The notes under the pieces were generated by a model that had not been told where the DNA came from, did no database searches, and saw only the letters and a list, made by a program, of their open reading frames with translations. Shown here piece by piece: positions 7,827 through 14,630 of a stretch of DNA of 18,123 nucleotides; position 1 is the first letter of the stretch, and the number at the start of each line of letters is the position of its first letter. Both the position numbers and the translations under genes were made by a program. Source of the stretch: UBA1140 sp964409295 (GTDB lineage: Bacteria; Campylobacterota; Campylobacteria; Campylobacterales; Sulfurovaceae); NCBI GenBank assembly GCA_964409295.1, contig CAYPCV010000190.1:1-18123 (forward strand). The letters run 5' to 3'.

Positions 7827-8941
7827 TGAAAAAACAGAAACTTGTAGGCATTATTCATGAGTTAACCATGGGTGGAGCAGAACGTATGATGGTTACTATT
7901 TTAAACCATTTTGCATCCAATAAAGATGAAGTACATTTAATTATTTTTAAAAATATTGGCACATTAAAGAGCTTGCTTGATACCTCTATCATGGTTCATG
8001 ATTTAGGAGGAGTATCGGTCAAAAAAGGGATGCCAAAATGTTTAAAAAAGATTTATAAAATAGAACCTAATACCGTTTTTTCAGGTATTGGACATTTAAA
8101 TATTGCTTTAGCTCCTTTTATTCCTATTATGAGACTGCTATTGCCTAAAACACAATGGATTTCACGAGAAACAAATATCGTCTCTTTACAAAATCAAGAA
8201 GAGAAATACCCAAAAATTTTTGATTATCTATACCGTAAAATGTATAAAAATTTTGATGTTATTATTGCTCAGTCCAAAGATATGAAAGAGGATTTAGAGT
8301 CTAATTATCCTCTGACTTCCTCTCGAATTATATTGATTAATAATCCAATAGATGTAGAAAAAGTAAAAGCATTAGGAGCAGAGCCTATCGAGAGTCCTAT
8401 CGAAAATGGAAGGGTCTCTTTGGTTTCAGTTGGAACCTTGCGTATGCGAAAACGGCATGATTTACTTTTAAAAACAGTTTCTCTTCTAAGTCCAAATTAT
8501 ACTTTGGTTATTGTTGGTGCAGGGGCAGAAGAGCAGAGTTTAAAAGCGTTGAGTATAGAGTTAAAGATTAGTAGTCGTGTACGTTTTGAAGGGCATCAGA
8601 CCAATCCTTATCCCTATATGAAAAAGGCTGATTTGTTTATCTTAACCTCGGAGCATGAGGGATTTCCAAATGTTTTATTGGAAGCTAACTCTCTAGGAAC
8701 TCCTGTGGTTGCTTTTGCTTGCCCAGGAGGAATAACAGAGATTATTGAAGAGGGAGTTAATGGCTTTTCGGTAAAAAATGGAGATGTTGATTCATTGGTT
8801 AAATGCATTATTGATGCGACAGCATTAAAGTTTAAAGAATCTTTAGTTATGGATTCGGTTCAGCGACGTTATTCAAAAGAGATTATTTTAAAACGTTATG
8901 AAGATGTTTTTTATACGAAAGGTATAGATAATGGAGCATGA
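7826..8941 (+). CDS. GT4-family glycosyltransferase
   Basis: A 371-residue retaining glycosyltransferase of the GT-B fold. The N-terminal domain opens with GIIHELTMGGAERMM (8-22), the glycine loop that faces the acceptor. The C-terminal donor domain has SVGTLRMRKRHDLL (201-214) and the EX7E motif SEHEGFPNVLLEA (275-287, E278 and E286), then PGGITEII (300-307). These proteins transfer a sugar from a nucleotide donor to a lipid-linked glycan on the cytoplasmic side. The donor is not predictable. The ATG overlaps the previous stop (TAATG), and the 3' end overlaps the next gene by 11 nt. It resembles the transferase that follows (shared GGAER and EGFPNVLLE), suggesting an old duplication or related donor use. 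Confidence 0.9.
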   Translation: MKKQKLVGIIHELTMGGAERMMVTILNHFASNKDEVHLIIFKNIGTLKSLLDTSIMVHDLGGVSVKKGMPKCLKKIYKIEPNTVFSGIGHLNIALAPFIPIMRLLLPKTQWISRETNIVSLQNQEEKYPKIFDYLYRKMYKNFDVIIAQSKDMKEDLESNYPLTSSRIILINNPIDVEKVKALGAEPIESPIENGRVSLVSVGTLRMRKRHDLLLKTVSLLSPNYTLVIVGAGAEEQSLKALSIELKISSRVRFEGHQTNPYPYMKKADLFILTSEHEGFPNVLLEANSLGTPVVAFACPGGITEIIEEGVNGFSVKNGDVDSLVKCIIDATALKFKESLVMDSVQRRYSKEIILKRYEDVFYTKGIDNGA

Positions 8942-10103
8942 AAAAAAATGTCCGATTGTATTTTTAATTAACTCACTTTGTGAAGGTGGTGCAGAACGAG
9001 CCATGCTGACGCTTTCCAAAAGCTTTGTTGAAGATGGGCATAAGGTTACGATATTGGCATTAACAAAGAATAACTTTTACACGATTCCAAAGGGGGTAGA
9101 GTTGGTATACTTGTCAAAAATGAATGACTCTTTATCTGGTTTAATAAAAATGTTTTATATGCCCTATCATGCATGGAGAGTAAAACAGTATGTTAAAAAA
9201 CATAATGTAGCTCTCGTTCAGAGTTATCTGTTTCGTGCCAATTTTGTTAATTTAATCTCCAGTATATTCGGGTCTAAGCAGGTTATTCAAGTGGTCAATC
9301 GTTCGGTTGTATCTCGATTTTTCAAGGAGGGTCTTTCGGGTAAAATCAATCTTTTTCTGATTCGTTATCTTTACCCTAAATCGGATAGAGTTATTCATAT
9401 TTCTCTACAGATGAAAGAGGATTTTAATAAGCATTTTTTTAAAAGTAAAAATGAAAAGGTTATCTATAATCCTTATGATGTTGATTCTGTATTGCGTCAG
9501 AGTAAGGAGCCTGTAGAAGATTTTACCTTTGAAAGTCATAAGCGTTATATTATTACTGTTGGTCGTTTGATTCCGTTAAAGCGTTTTCAAGATGTCTTGG
9601 AAGCGATGAACCATTTGGATTCTGATATTGAGTTGATTCTCTTAGGAGATGGAGCAGAACGAACGTTTTTAGAAGAGCGTGCAAAAAAGTTCTCTTTAGA
9701 TAAACGAGTTCATTTTCTAGGTCAAGTAGAGAACCCTTTTAAGTACATAACAAAATCTGATATTTTTATATTATCTTCTTCTGTTGAAGGTTTTCCCAAT
9801 GTTTTATTGGAGTCTATGTTATGTAAAACAGTGGTTATCTCTAGTGATTGTTTAAGTGGCCCTCGTGAGATATTAGCTCCAAAAAGTGAGAGTGCTAAAC
9901 GGCTCTCTGATGGTATGGAATTGAGCGAATTTGGTATCTTATATGCCGTTGGAGATAGAGTTGCTTTAGTAGAGGCTCTTCGTATAGTTTTAGAAGATAA
10001 TTCTCTGATTTATACCTATAAAGAGAGAGCATTTCTCAGAGCTAAAGAGTTTTCGGTAGAGTCTATTGCCTCACAATATAGAGAGGTACTCTGTCATGTC
10101 TAG
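8931..10103 (+). CDS. GT4-family glycosyltransferase
   Basis: A 390-residue GT-B glycosyltransferase with NSLCEGGAERAML (14-26), TVGRLIPLKRFQD (209-221), LLGDGAER (237-244) and the EX7E motif VEGFPNVLLES (285-295, E286 and E294). It ends the donor site with CLSGPREIL (307-315), a stretch like that in PglJ/PglH-type N-acetylgalactosaminyltransferases. That likeness hints at an N-acetylhexosamine donor but does not establish it. The ATG lies 11 nt inside the previous gene, with AAAGG about 9 nt upstream. The 3' end overlaps the deacetylase start by 8 nt. It should act at the cytoplasmic membrane face on an undecaprenyl-linked acceptor. Confidence 0.9.
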   Translation: MEHEKKCPIVFLINSLCEGGAERAMLTLSKSFVEDGHKVTILALTKNNFYTIPKGVELVYLSKMNDSLSGLIKMFYMPYHAWRVKQYVKKHNVALVQSYLFRANFVNLISSIFGSKQVIQVVNRSVVSRFFKEGLSGKINLFLIRYLYPKSDRVIHISLQMKEDFNKHFFKSKNEKVIYNPYDVDSVLRQSKEPVEDFTFESHKRYIITVGRLIPLKRFQDVLEAMNHLDSDIELILLGDGAERTFLEERAKKFSLDKRVHFLGQVENPFKYITKSDIFILSSSVEGFPNVLLESMLCKTVVISSDCLSGPREILAPKSESAKRLSDGMELSEFGILYAVGDRVALVEALRIVLEDNSLIYTYKERAFLRAKEFSVESIASQYREVLCHV

Positions 10104-11070
10104 TGGAAGTTTTACAATCTCTTTAGATTTTGAACTCTTTTGGGGAGTACGAGCTAAACGAGAATTAGAGTCATATCAAGAGAACTTATTAGGAGTTTAT
10201 GAAGTAATCCCTAAAATATTGGCTCTTTTTAGAGAATATAATGTTCATGCAACATGGGCAACAGTTGGTTTTTTATTTCATAGAGATATAGAAGAGATTA
10301 ATGAAAATAGACCAAATATCTTACCCGAATATATAAATCAACAGGTAGACCCCTATTTTTACCTAGATACTCTTCAAGCTCCTTACTCTAAATCATTCTC
10401 TCGTATGCATTGTGCATCTAAACTTGTTTCCTTGATTGCTTCAGAGGAGAATCAAGAGTTAGCAACACATACCTATTCACACTTTTTTACCTATGAATCC
10501 TTGAAAAATCCTGAGGCATTCTCTGCTGATATGAGACAAGCGATAGAGATTGCAATAAAGAAAGGGTATAGCTTGAAATCGTTGGTTTTTCCTCGTAATC
10601 AAGTTGATGAATACTCTGTAGAATGTTTAAACTCTCTAGGTATATCAAGTTATCGAGGGAATCCAAATCATTGGGCTTATTGTGATGGAGATAAGCCTTC
10701 CAAGTCACTTTTTTTACGTCTGTATCGTCTTTTTGATACTTATGTAAATCTATCAGGACATCACATACATCAACCTACTGTAACGAAAGGGGTTACTGAG
10801 TTAAAAGCGAGCATGATGTTACGACCATATTTTGCTAAGTTGGCTTATTTAGAACCCCTAAAATTAAGAAGAATTAAAAAAGCTATGAAGTATGCAGCCC
10901 TACATGGTCAAAATTTCCATTTATGGTGGCATCCTCATAACTTTGGACAAAATCAAAAGAAGAATTTAAAAAATTTAGAAGAGTTATTGCTGTATTTTCA
11001 AGAACTTCAAAAAAATTACAGAATGCTCTCTCTCACAATGGACGAGGTAAAAGAACATGCTAAGATATAA
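10096..11070 (+). CDS. NodB-type polysaccharide deacetylase family protein
   Basis: This 324-residue protein has the carbohydrate esterase 4 motifs in order: SLDFELFWG (9-17, with D11 at the base/metal position), HATWATVGFLF (51-61, the TFF-like strand), HTYSH (125-129, the two zinc histidines), FPRNQ (165-169) and LWWHPHNFG (276-284, with H279 or H281 as the likely acid). The second Asp of the classical TFDD motif is Glu here, usual for this SLDFE subgroup. It would remove N- or O-acetyl groups from a sugar. No signal peptide is seen, so it may act on a cytoplasmic precursor. I place the start at ATG 10096 (GAGAGG 9 nt upstream). A TTG at 10066 in the same frame would add ten residues inside the preceding gene. 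Confidence 0.85.
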   Translation: MSSGSFTISLDFELFWGVRAKRELESYQENLLGVYEVIPKILALFREYNVHATWATVGFLFHRDIEEINENRPNILPEYINQQVDPYFYLDTLQAPYSKSFSRMHCASKLVSLIASEENQELATHTYSHFFTYESLKNPEAFSADMRQAIEIAIKKGYSLKSLVFPRNQVDEYSVECLNSLGISSYRGNPNHWAYCDGDKPSKSLFLRLYRLFDTYVNLSGHHIHQPTVTKGVTELKASMMLRPYFAKLAYLEPLKLRRIKKAMKYAALHGQNFHLWWHPHNFGQNQKKNLKNLEELLLYFQELQKNYRMLSLTMDEVKEHAKI

Positions 11071-12253
11071 AAACTCTCTACAAACAGTGGCTATTGTGCT
11101 TAACACATCATGGAATATCTATAATTTTCGTTTGGCACTTATTCATGCATTGCGAAATGTTGGTTATAAGGTTATTCTTATTGCACCTAAAGATGAATAT
11201 AGTCAGAAGTTAGAGGAAGAGGGCTTTCTCTATTACGATATTAAAATGAATAATAAGGGAATTAATCCTTTTGAAGACTTATTGCTCATTCATGATTTTT
11301 ATAAGATTTATCGAAAAGTTAAACCAGATATTTTATTAAACTATACCATTAAACCAAATATTTATAGCTCATTGGCTGCTAAATGTTTGGGAATACCAGT
11401 TATTAATAATATTACAGGATTGGGAACCGTATTTTTAAATAACAATCTCTCTTCACATATTGCACGTTGGCTTTATAAGATTTCTCTTCGTAATAACTCT
11501 GTTGTTTTTCAGAACCGAGACGATATGCGACTCTTTATTGAAAAGAAATTGATTGAAGAGAAGTCTGTAACTTTGATTCCTGGTTCAGGAATTGATACGG
11601 AGCGTTTTAAATCAGCAGAGAGCGTCTCTAGGAATACAAAGTTTACATTTTTAATGATTGCACGATTAATAAAAGATAAGGGTATCGAGGAGTATATTGA
11701 GGCAATACGGCTTGTTCATCAGTCGAAAAATCGTGAAAAGTGTACCTTTAAAATTTTAGGGTCACTCTATCTATCCAATCCTACAGCCATTTCTCAAAAA
11801 GAGTTAGACTCTTGGATAGAAGAGGGTCTGATTGAATACTTAGGGCATTCAGATAATGTTCAAGAGGAGATTGAAAAAGTTGACTGTGTGGTTCTTCCTT
11901 CCTATCGTGAGGGATTATCCCGAGTGTTACTCGAAGCATCAAGTATGGCAAAACCAATTATTACAACCGATGTTCCTGGTTGTCGAGATGTTGTTGATAG
12001 TGGAGTTAATGGCTATTTGGTTAAGGTAAAAAATAGTGTAGAGTTAGCAGAGGCTATGGAAAGAATGGTTAATTTACCTCTAGAAGAGTTAACGCGTATG
12101 GGAGAAGAGGGACGCAAAAAGGTAGTCAATAATTTTTCTCAGGAGAAAGTGATTGCTAAATATTTATCTCTACTGCAAGGCTCAATCTTAAGAAAAAGAG
12201 TAAGCTTTGAGAATAACCTTCAAAATAACTACAGTAAACAGGCAACTATTTGA
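11057..12253 (+). CDS. PglA-like GT4 glycosyltransferase
   Basis: A 398-residue GT-B protein. The N-terminus, VAIVLNTSWNIYNFRLALI (11-29), together with LNYTIKPNIYSSLAAK (94-109) and NITGLGTVF (118-126), is typical of the PglA/CapM branch of GT4. This branch often adds N-acetylgalactosamine or a deoxy-sugar to an undecaprenyl-diphospho-sugar. The donor domain has MIARLIKDKGIEEYIEA (200-216), LGHSDN (262-267) and the EX7E motif YREGLSRVLLEASS (283-296, E285 and E293). The ATG overlaps the deacetylase 3' end by 14 nt, with GAGG about 9 nt upstream. The C-terminal 25 residues are polar and not part of the fold. It is the last gene of the rightward operon. The exact sugar is not known. Confidence 0.88.
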   Translation: MLRYKNSLQTVAIVLNTSWNIYNFRLALIHALRNVGYKVILIAPKDEYSQKLEEEGFLYYDIKMNNKGINPFEDLLLIHDFYKIYRKVKPDILLNYTIKPNIYSSLAAKCLGIPVINNITGLGTVFLNNNLSSHIARWLYKISLRNNSVVFQNRDDMRLFIEKKLIEEKSVTLIPGSGIDTERFKSAESVSRNTKFTFLMIARLIKDKGIEEYIEAIRLVHQSKNREKCTFKILGSLYLSNPTAISQKELDSWIEEGLIEYLGHSDNVQEEIEKVDCVVLPSYREGLSRVLLEASSMAKPIITTDVPGCRDVVDSGVNGYLVKVKNSVELAEAMERMVNLPLEELTRMGEEGRKKVVNNFSQEKVIAKYLSLLQGSILRKRVSFENNLQNNYSKQATI

Positions 12254-12287
12254 TAACTCCACCCCCTAAAGAGGGTGGAGTTGTCAA
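12250..12287. repeat. Strong 15-bp inverted repeat between convergent genes
   Basis: TTGATAACTCCACCC (12250-12264) pairs with GGGTGGAGTTGTCAA (12273-12287) over 15 positions, with one T-G wobble and an 8-nt loop. The left arm overlaps the stop codon of the glycosyltransferase gene. It sits between convergent genes, so it may act as a two-way transcription barrier or 3'-end stabiliser. Neither side has a T-run, so it is not a standard intrinsic terminator. Its form also resembles REP-like or IS200/IS605-end palindromes. The CCACCC/GGGTGG core is shared in part with the hairpin at 227-246. Confidence 0.75.
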
Positions 12288-12303
12288 TGCTCTTGTTAAA
12301 CTT

Positions 12304-12783
12304 TTAATAAACAAACAGTAAAAGATAGACCCATATTCCTGTAAATCCAGTTAAAAAAATACCAATAAAAGTATAAATACCTGCTGTTTTGTGTGAGACT
12401 GAAAACGAACCAGGCAGTTTATGCTTTTTCGTTGAGTTCTTGGCTTGAATAAGAGTTTTTATCCATAAAATCATGGCTATAATTGCAATAATAATATGGA
12501 TAATGAGTACCCACAATGCATAGTTATGTGAAGTGTGACTCTCTTCCATAAAGCTATTAAAGCCTCCTCCTAAGCGAACACCATACTCAAAGTATCCTAC
12601 AACAATAACAGAAACAATAAAAATAAGGGTTTGAGTGAAGGCGTGTAACTTATACGATTTTCTTTTTGCCATGCTAATAGCAAGCAAAACCAAAAAGGGT
12701 AGAAATGCTACAATAATTGTAACAAAATCCATAAAAAAAGGGGCTCTTGTACCTAAAAAACCCTCTTGAAACATGTAATCCAT
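12304..12783 (-). CDS. DUF420 family membrane protein
   Basis: The 159-residue product has four predicted membrane spans (about 18-38, 48-66, 88-108, 134-156) and conserved-looking histidines at KLHAFTQ (H47), ESHTSHN (H83, H86), IIHIII (H96) and SHKTAG (H131). This pattern fits DUF420, small integral membrane proteins often found with cytochrome oxidase assembly genes and related in outline to heme-binding four-helix membrane proteins. A metal or heme role is suggested by the histidines but unproven. The ATG is preceded by AGGAG. It is the last of three leftward genes, 68 nt after the LysM protein gene, and is probably unrelated to the glycan operon. Confidence 0.75.
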   Translation of the reverse strand: MDYMFQEGFLGTRAPFFMDFVTIIVAFLPFLVLLAISMAKRKSYKLHAFTQTLIFIVSVIVVGYFEYGVRLGGGFNSFMEESHTSHNYALWVLIIHIIIAIIAMILWIKTLIQAKNSTKKHKLPGSFSVSHKTAGIYTFIGIFLTGFTGIWVYLLLFVY

Positions 12784-12851
12784 AATTTCTCCTAATATTC
12801 AAAAAATAATTTTAAATATAGCAGGATATTCTTAATTTGACATACGCTATT

Positions 12852-13619
12852 TTATGCAGGGATTCGTAGCCGTTGACCTGCAAAAATCTCATCAGGATTT
12901 TTTAAAAGTTCTGGATTTGCTTTGAAAATTTTAGGATAAGCATCAATGTCTCCATAAGCTTTTTTAGCTATTTTAGAAAGCGTATCTCCTTCTTGAACAA
13001 TAATTATTCTCATTTCATTTGAGCGTACATCAAGCTCTTTATTGAGTGCTTCTTCATAGCTTGAAGAGCTTTCTTTCGAAGAGAAAAAGCTTCTCTCTAA
13101 TGGACTCTTATTCTTTTCTGAAGAGCTTACAATGACTTTATTATAATGGTTACTCTCTTTAAGTGTTTTACTATTAACTTCGTTCTTCTCAGCAGATAAA
13201 AGTTGTTTTTCTAAAGAGATTTCCTCTTTATGATTCATCTGTGCAAGAATAATTTTGACAATAAGTGCAACGTCTCTTGGACTAACTTCAGAACTTTTGG
13301 CTATGGTTTTCTTTTCTGGTATAGACTCTTCTACTTGAATACTTTTAGGTAAGCTCTTTTCCGAGAAAAGTACTTTTGCAATCTTCTCTTTTGATGTCTG
13401 TTGGACATTCTGTACTGTAGTAGAGACTTCTTTTTCTGTATAGAAGGATTTAATCAGATAGATGCTTAAAATACTAATTAGTCCTAAGGATAGAATTATT
13501 ATTCCAATTTTTAGAACTTTTTGAAAAGAGAACTCATCGTGATAATCTTCTAAAGTTGCCATCTCCTGTTTATATGCATTATAGTATGCACTGTTGTTTT
13601 TATTTGAATTGTAATACAT
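12852..13619 (-). CDS. LysM-domain single-pass membrane protein
   Basis: This 255-residue protein has a short polar cytoplasmic N-terminus rich in Asn and Tyr (MYYNSNKNNSAYYNAYK), one membrane span at about 35-57, a long Ser/Lys/Glu-rich linker of low complexity, and a C-terminal LysM domain (about the last 50 residues) with VQEGDTLSKIAKKAYGD and FAGQRLRIPA. LysM binds the N-acetylglucosamine of peptidoglycan, so the protein probably tethers the inner membrane to the cell wall. The start at 13619 is chosen because AAAGGAG stands 5 nt upstream; a longer in-frame start at 13682 would add 21 residues overlapping the preceding gene and has no such site. It lies 16 nt after the companion gene at 13636-14049. 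Confidence 0.8.
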   Translation of the reverse strand: MYYNSNKNNSAYYNAYKQEMATLEDYHDEFSFQKVLKIGIIILSLGLISILSIYLIKSFYTEKEVSTTVQNVQQTSKEKIAKVLFSEKSLPKSIQVEESIPEKKTIAKSSEVSPRDVALIVKIILAQMNHKEEISLEKQLLSAEKNEVNSKTLKESNHYNKVIVSSSEKNKSPLERSFFSSKESSSSYEEALNKELDVRSNEMRIIIVQEGDTLSKIAKKAYGDIDAYPKIFKANPELLKNPDEIFAGQRLRIPA

Positions 13620-13635
13620 AATTACTCCTTTGTTC

Positions 13636-14049
13636 CTAAATGGCTTCTGTTGTATTGGGTTTTGATTGAATTTTCGTAACAACCTTTTTAATAATAAGTT
13701 TAAGCTCGTTATAATTCATTGTTTTAATATCTCTATTGGCTTGTAAATTATTAACGACGCTGTTTGTAATCGCTTTTGTAAGCTCTAAATGGGCAAGTTT
13801 TTGAGTAGCAAGTGTTGAAACTTTCATCTCTTTTATCTTTAGTTCTTGTAGATTAGGTTTCATTTTATAGCTATGATAACTTTTTTGTGTAAAAGCTCCA
13901 ATGATAAATATAGTAAGAACTAAAATAATAAAAAAGAGACTGTTTCGTATGGTTTCATAGGAATGGCTCTGTCTTTTATCATTTTGAATATATAGTTCAT
14001 AGGTATTAAATCGCTGATGCTCATTAATTTTATATTTAAAGTCATACAT
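13636..14049 (-). CDS. Single-pass membrane protein, companion of the LysM protein
   Basis: I do not recognise a family for this 137-residue protein. It has a polar N-terminus (MYDFKYKINEHQRFN), one hydrophobic span at about 37-53, and an extracytoplasmic tail rich in Lys, Leu and Asn that is likely helical. A type II topology is expected. Its layout (starts MY, 35-odd cytoplasmic residues, one span, helical tail) mirrors the first part of the LysM protein encoded 16 nt downstream, and both have a GGAGTAAT ribosome-site context. The two probably form one operon and may work as a pair, or one may derive from the other. The start is supported by AAGGAG. Confidence 0.65.
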   Translation of the reverse strand: MYDFKYKINEHQRFNTYELYIQNDKRQSHSYETIRNSLFFIILVLTIFIIGAFTQKSYHSYKMKPNLQELKIKEMKVSTLATQKLAHLELTKAITNSVVNNLQANRDIKTMNYNELKLIIKKVVTKIQSKPNTTEAI

Positions 14050-14070
14050 AGATTACTCCTTATCATTATA

Positions 14071-14133
14071 TTTAACTTTATTTGTTAAATATAAATAAAG
14101 TTTAACATAATTTAACTTAAAATATATTTTAAC
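14071..14133. promoter_or_regulatory. Inverted repeat and TTTAAC boxes upstream of the LysM operon
   Basis: AACTTTATTT (14074-14083) and AAATAAAGTT (14093-14102) form a perfect 10-bp inverted repeat with a 9-nt spacer. TTTAAC occurs at 14071, 14101, 14111 and 14128, with one opposite copy (GTTAAA) at 14084. The block starts 22 nt before the leftward gene at 14049, where an operator or leader hairpin would lie. A/T richness raises the chance of accidental repeats, so a regulatory role is tentative. Confidence 0.35.
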
Positions 14134-14210
14134 AATATGCTTTCTGATACTTTCTAGGATTTTTTTATAAAAAGAAGATTGTTCACGATTGAGACACATT
14201 GTAGAGATAT

Positions 14211-14265
14211 ACTCTCGGCATGAGAGTCGTGATATTCTCCTCAATATTTCCCAAATGACTCTCAT
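14211..14265. repeat. Overlapping, mutually exclusive hairpins
   Basis: Three copies of one motif alternate in orientation: ACTCTC at 14211-14216, GAGAGT at 14222-14227 and ACTCTC at 14258-14263. The middle copy can pair with the left (6 bp, 5-nt loop) or with the right. The right pairing extends to 9 bp, ATGAGAGTC (14220-14228) with GACTCTCAT (14257-14265), and encloses an ATATT/AATAT mini-stem. Such competing stems occur in attenuators and small RNAs, but no transcript is proven here. Confidence 0.4.
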
Positions 14266-14552
14266 AGATAGTTTTATATTTCATATTTATATAATTTCTT
14301 TAAACTTTTCCCATGTTTCCTTTAGTTAGGAAAGATATGAAACTATCAAGTTTTTAATTTATTTGATATCTATACTCTTGATATGATTAACTATTATAGA
14401 GAGCTTCTCCTCCATTTAAAAATTACATAATTTATTCAACTTCTAATTTTTTCATATTTTACTCTAGCTAAAATATTCTAAAGTTATTATTTGTATAATT
14501 ACTTTAGATTAAAAAAGCGTTACATTATTTTAGAAAATGAGGAAAAAACTCT
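14266..14552. other. Non-coding A/T-rich spacer
   Basis: I see no gene in this 287-nt stretch. It holds one weak hairpin (TTTCCT 14316-14321 with AGGAAA 14328-14333), a spaced direct repeat of TTGATAT near 14360-14385, and many A/T hexamers. It probably carries the promoter for the small ORF and the nitrilase gene to its right, but no single -10 box stands out. No tRNA-like or CRISPR-like structure is visible. Confidence 0.5.
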
Positions 14553-14624
14553 ATGAATATAAAGAGAATTTATGATTTAAAATCAAAAGAAGAGCTTGAT
14601 ATGACCAAAGATAAGGAAGTTTAA
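14553..14624 (+). CDS. Candidate 23-residue leader ORF before the nitrilase gene
   Basis: ATG at 14553 opens a 23-codon frame ending in TAA at 14622-14624. The peptide is highly charged (MNIKRIYDLKSKEELD, then MTKDKEV) with no membrane segment. A GAGGAA ribosome site lies about 9 nt upstream. The stop falls 6 nt before the nitrilase ATG, and the nitrilase ribosome site (AAGGAAG) lies inside this frame, so translation may be coupled. It might be a real small protein, a regulatory leader, or chance. No known leader-peptide signature, such as a run of one amino acid, is present. Confidence 0.4.
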   Translation: MNIKRIYDLKSKEELDMTKDKEV

Positions 14625-14630
14625 ATTTTG

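Noticed and set aside
8614..8808. Leftward 64-codon frame inside the first GT4 gene
   Set aside because: It lies opposite the conserved EX7E region of the glycosyltransferase; a mirror frame.
10066..10095. TTG start for the deacetylase
   Set aside because: The ATG at 10096 has a ribosome site (GAGAGG) at good distance and fits the family N-terminus; the TTG adds ten residues encoded inside the preceding gene.
10487..10708. Leftward 73-codon frame inside the deacetylase gene
   Set aside because: It lies opposite the NodB-domain coding sequence, with no independent support.
13620..13682. Longer start for the LysM protein
   Set aside because: It would overlap the preceding gene by 47 nt and lacks a ribosome site; the ATG at 13619 has a strong AAAGGAG.
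14062..14067. TATAAT on the minus strand just before the 14049 start
   Set aside because: Transcription from it would start at about 14055 and exclude the AAGGAG ribosome site at 14061-14056, so it is unlikely to be the promoter.
14053..14265. A 70-codon leftward open frame directly before the 13636-14049 gene
   Set aside because: No ribosome site, atypical composition rich in Arg, Tyr and Ile without a recognisable fold, and the frame lies across inverted repeats in A/T-rich DNA. It looks like a chance opening.
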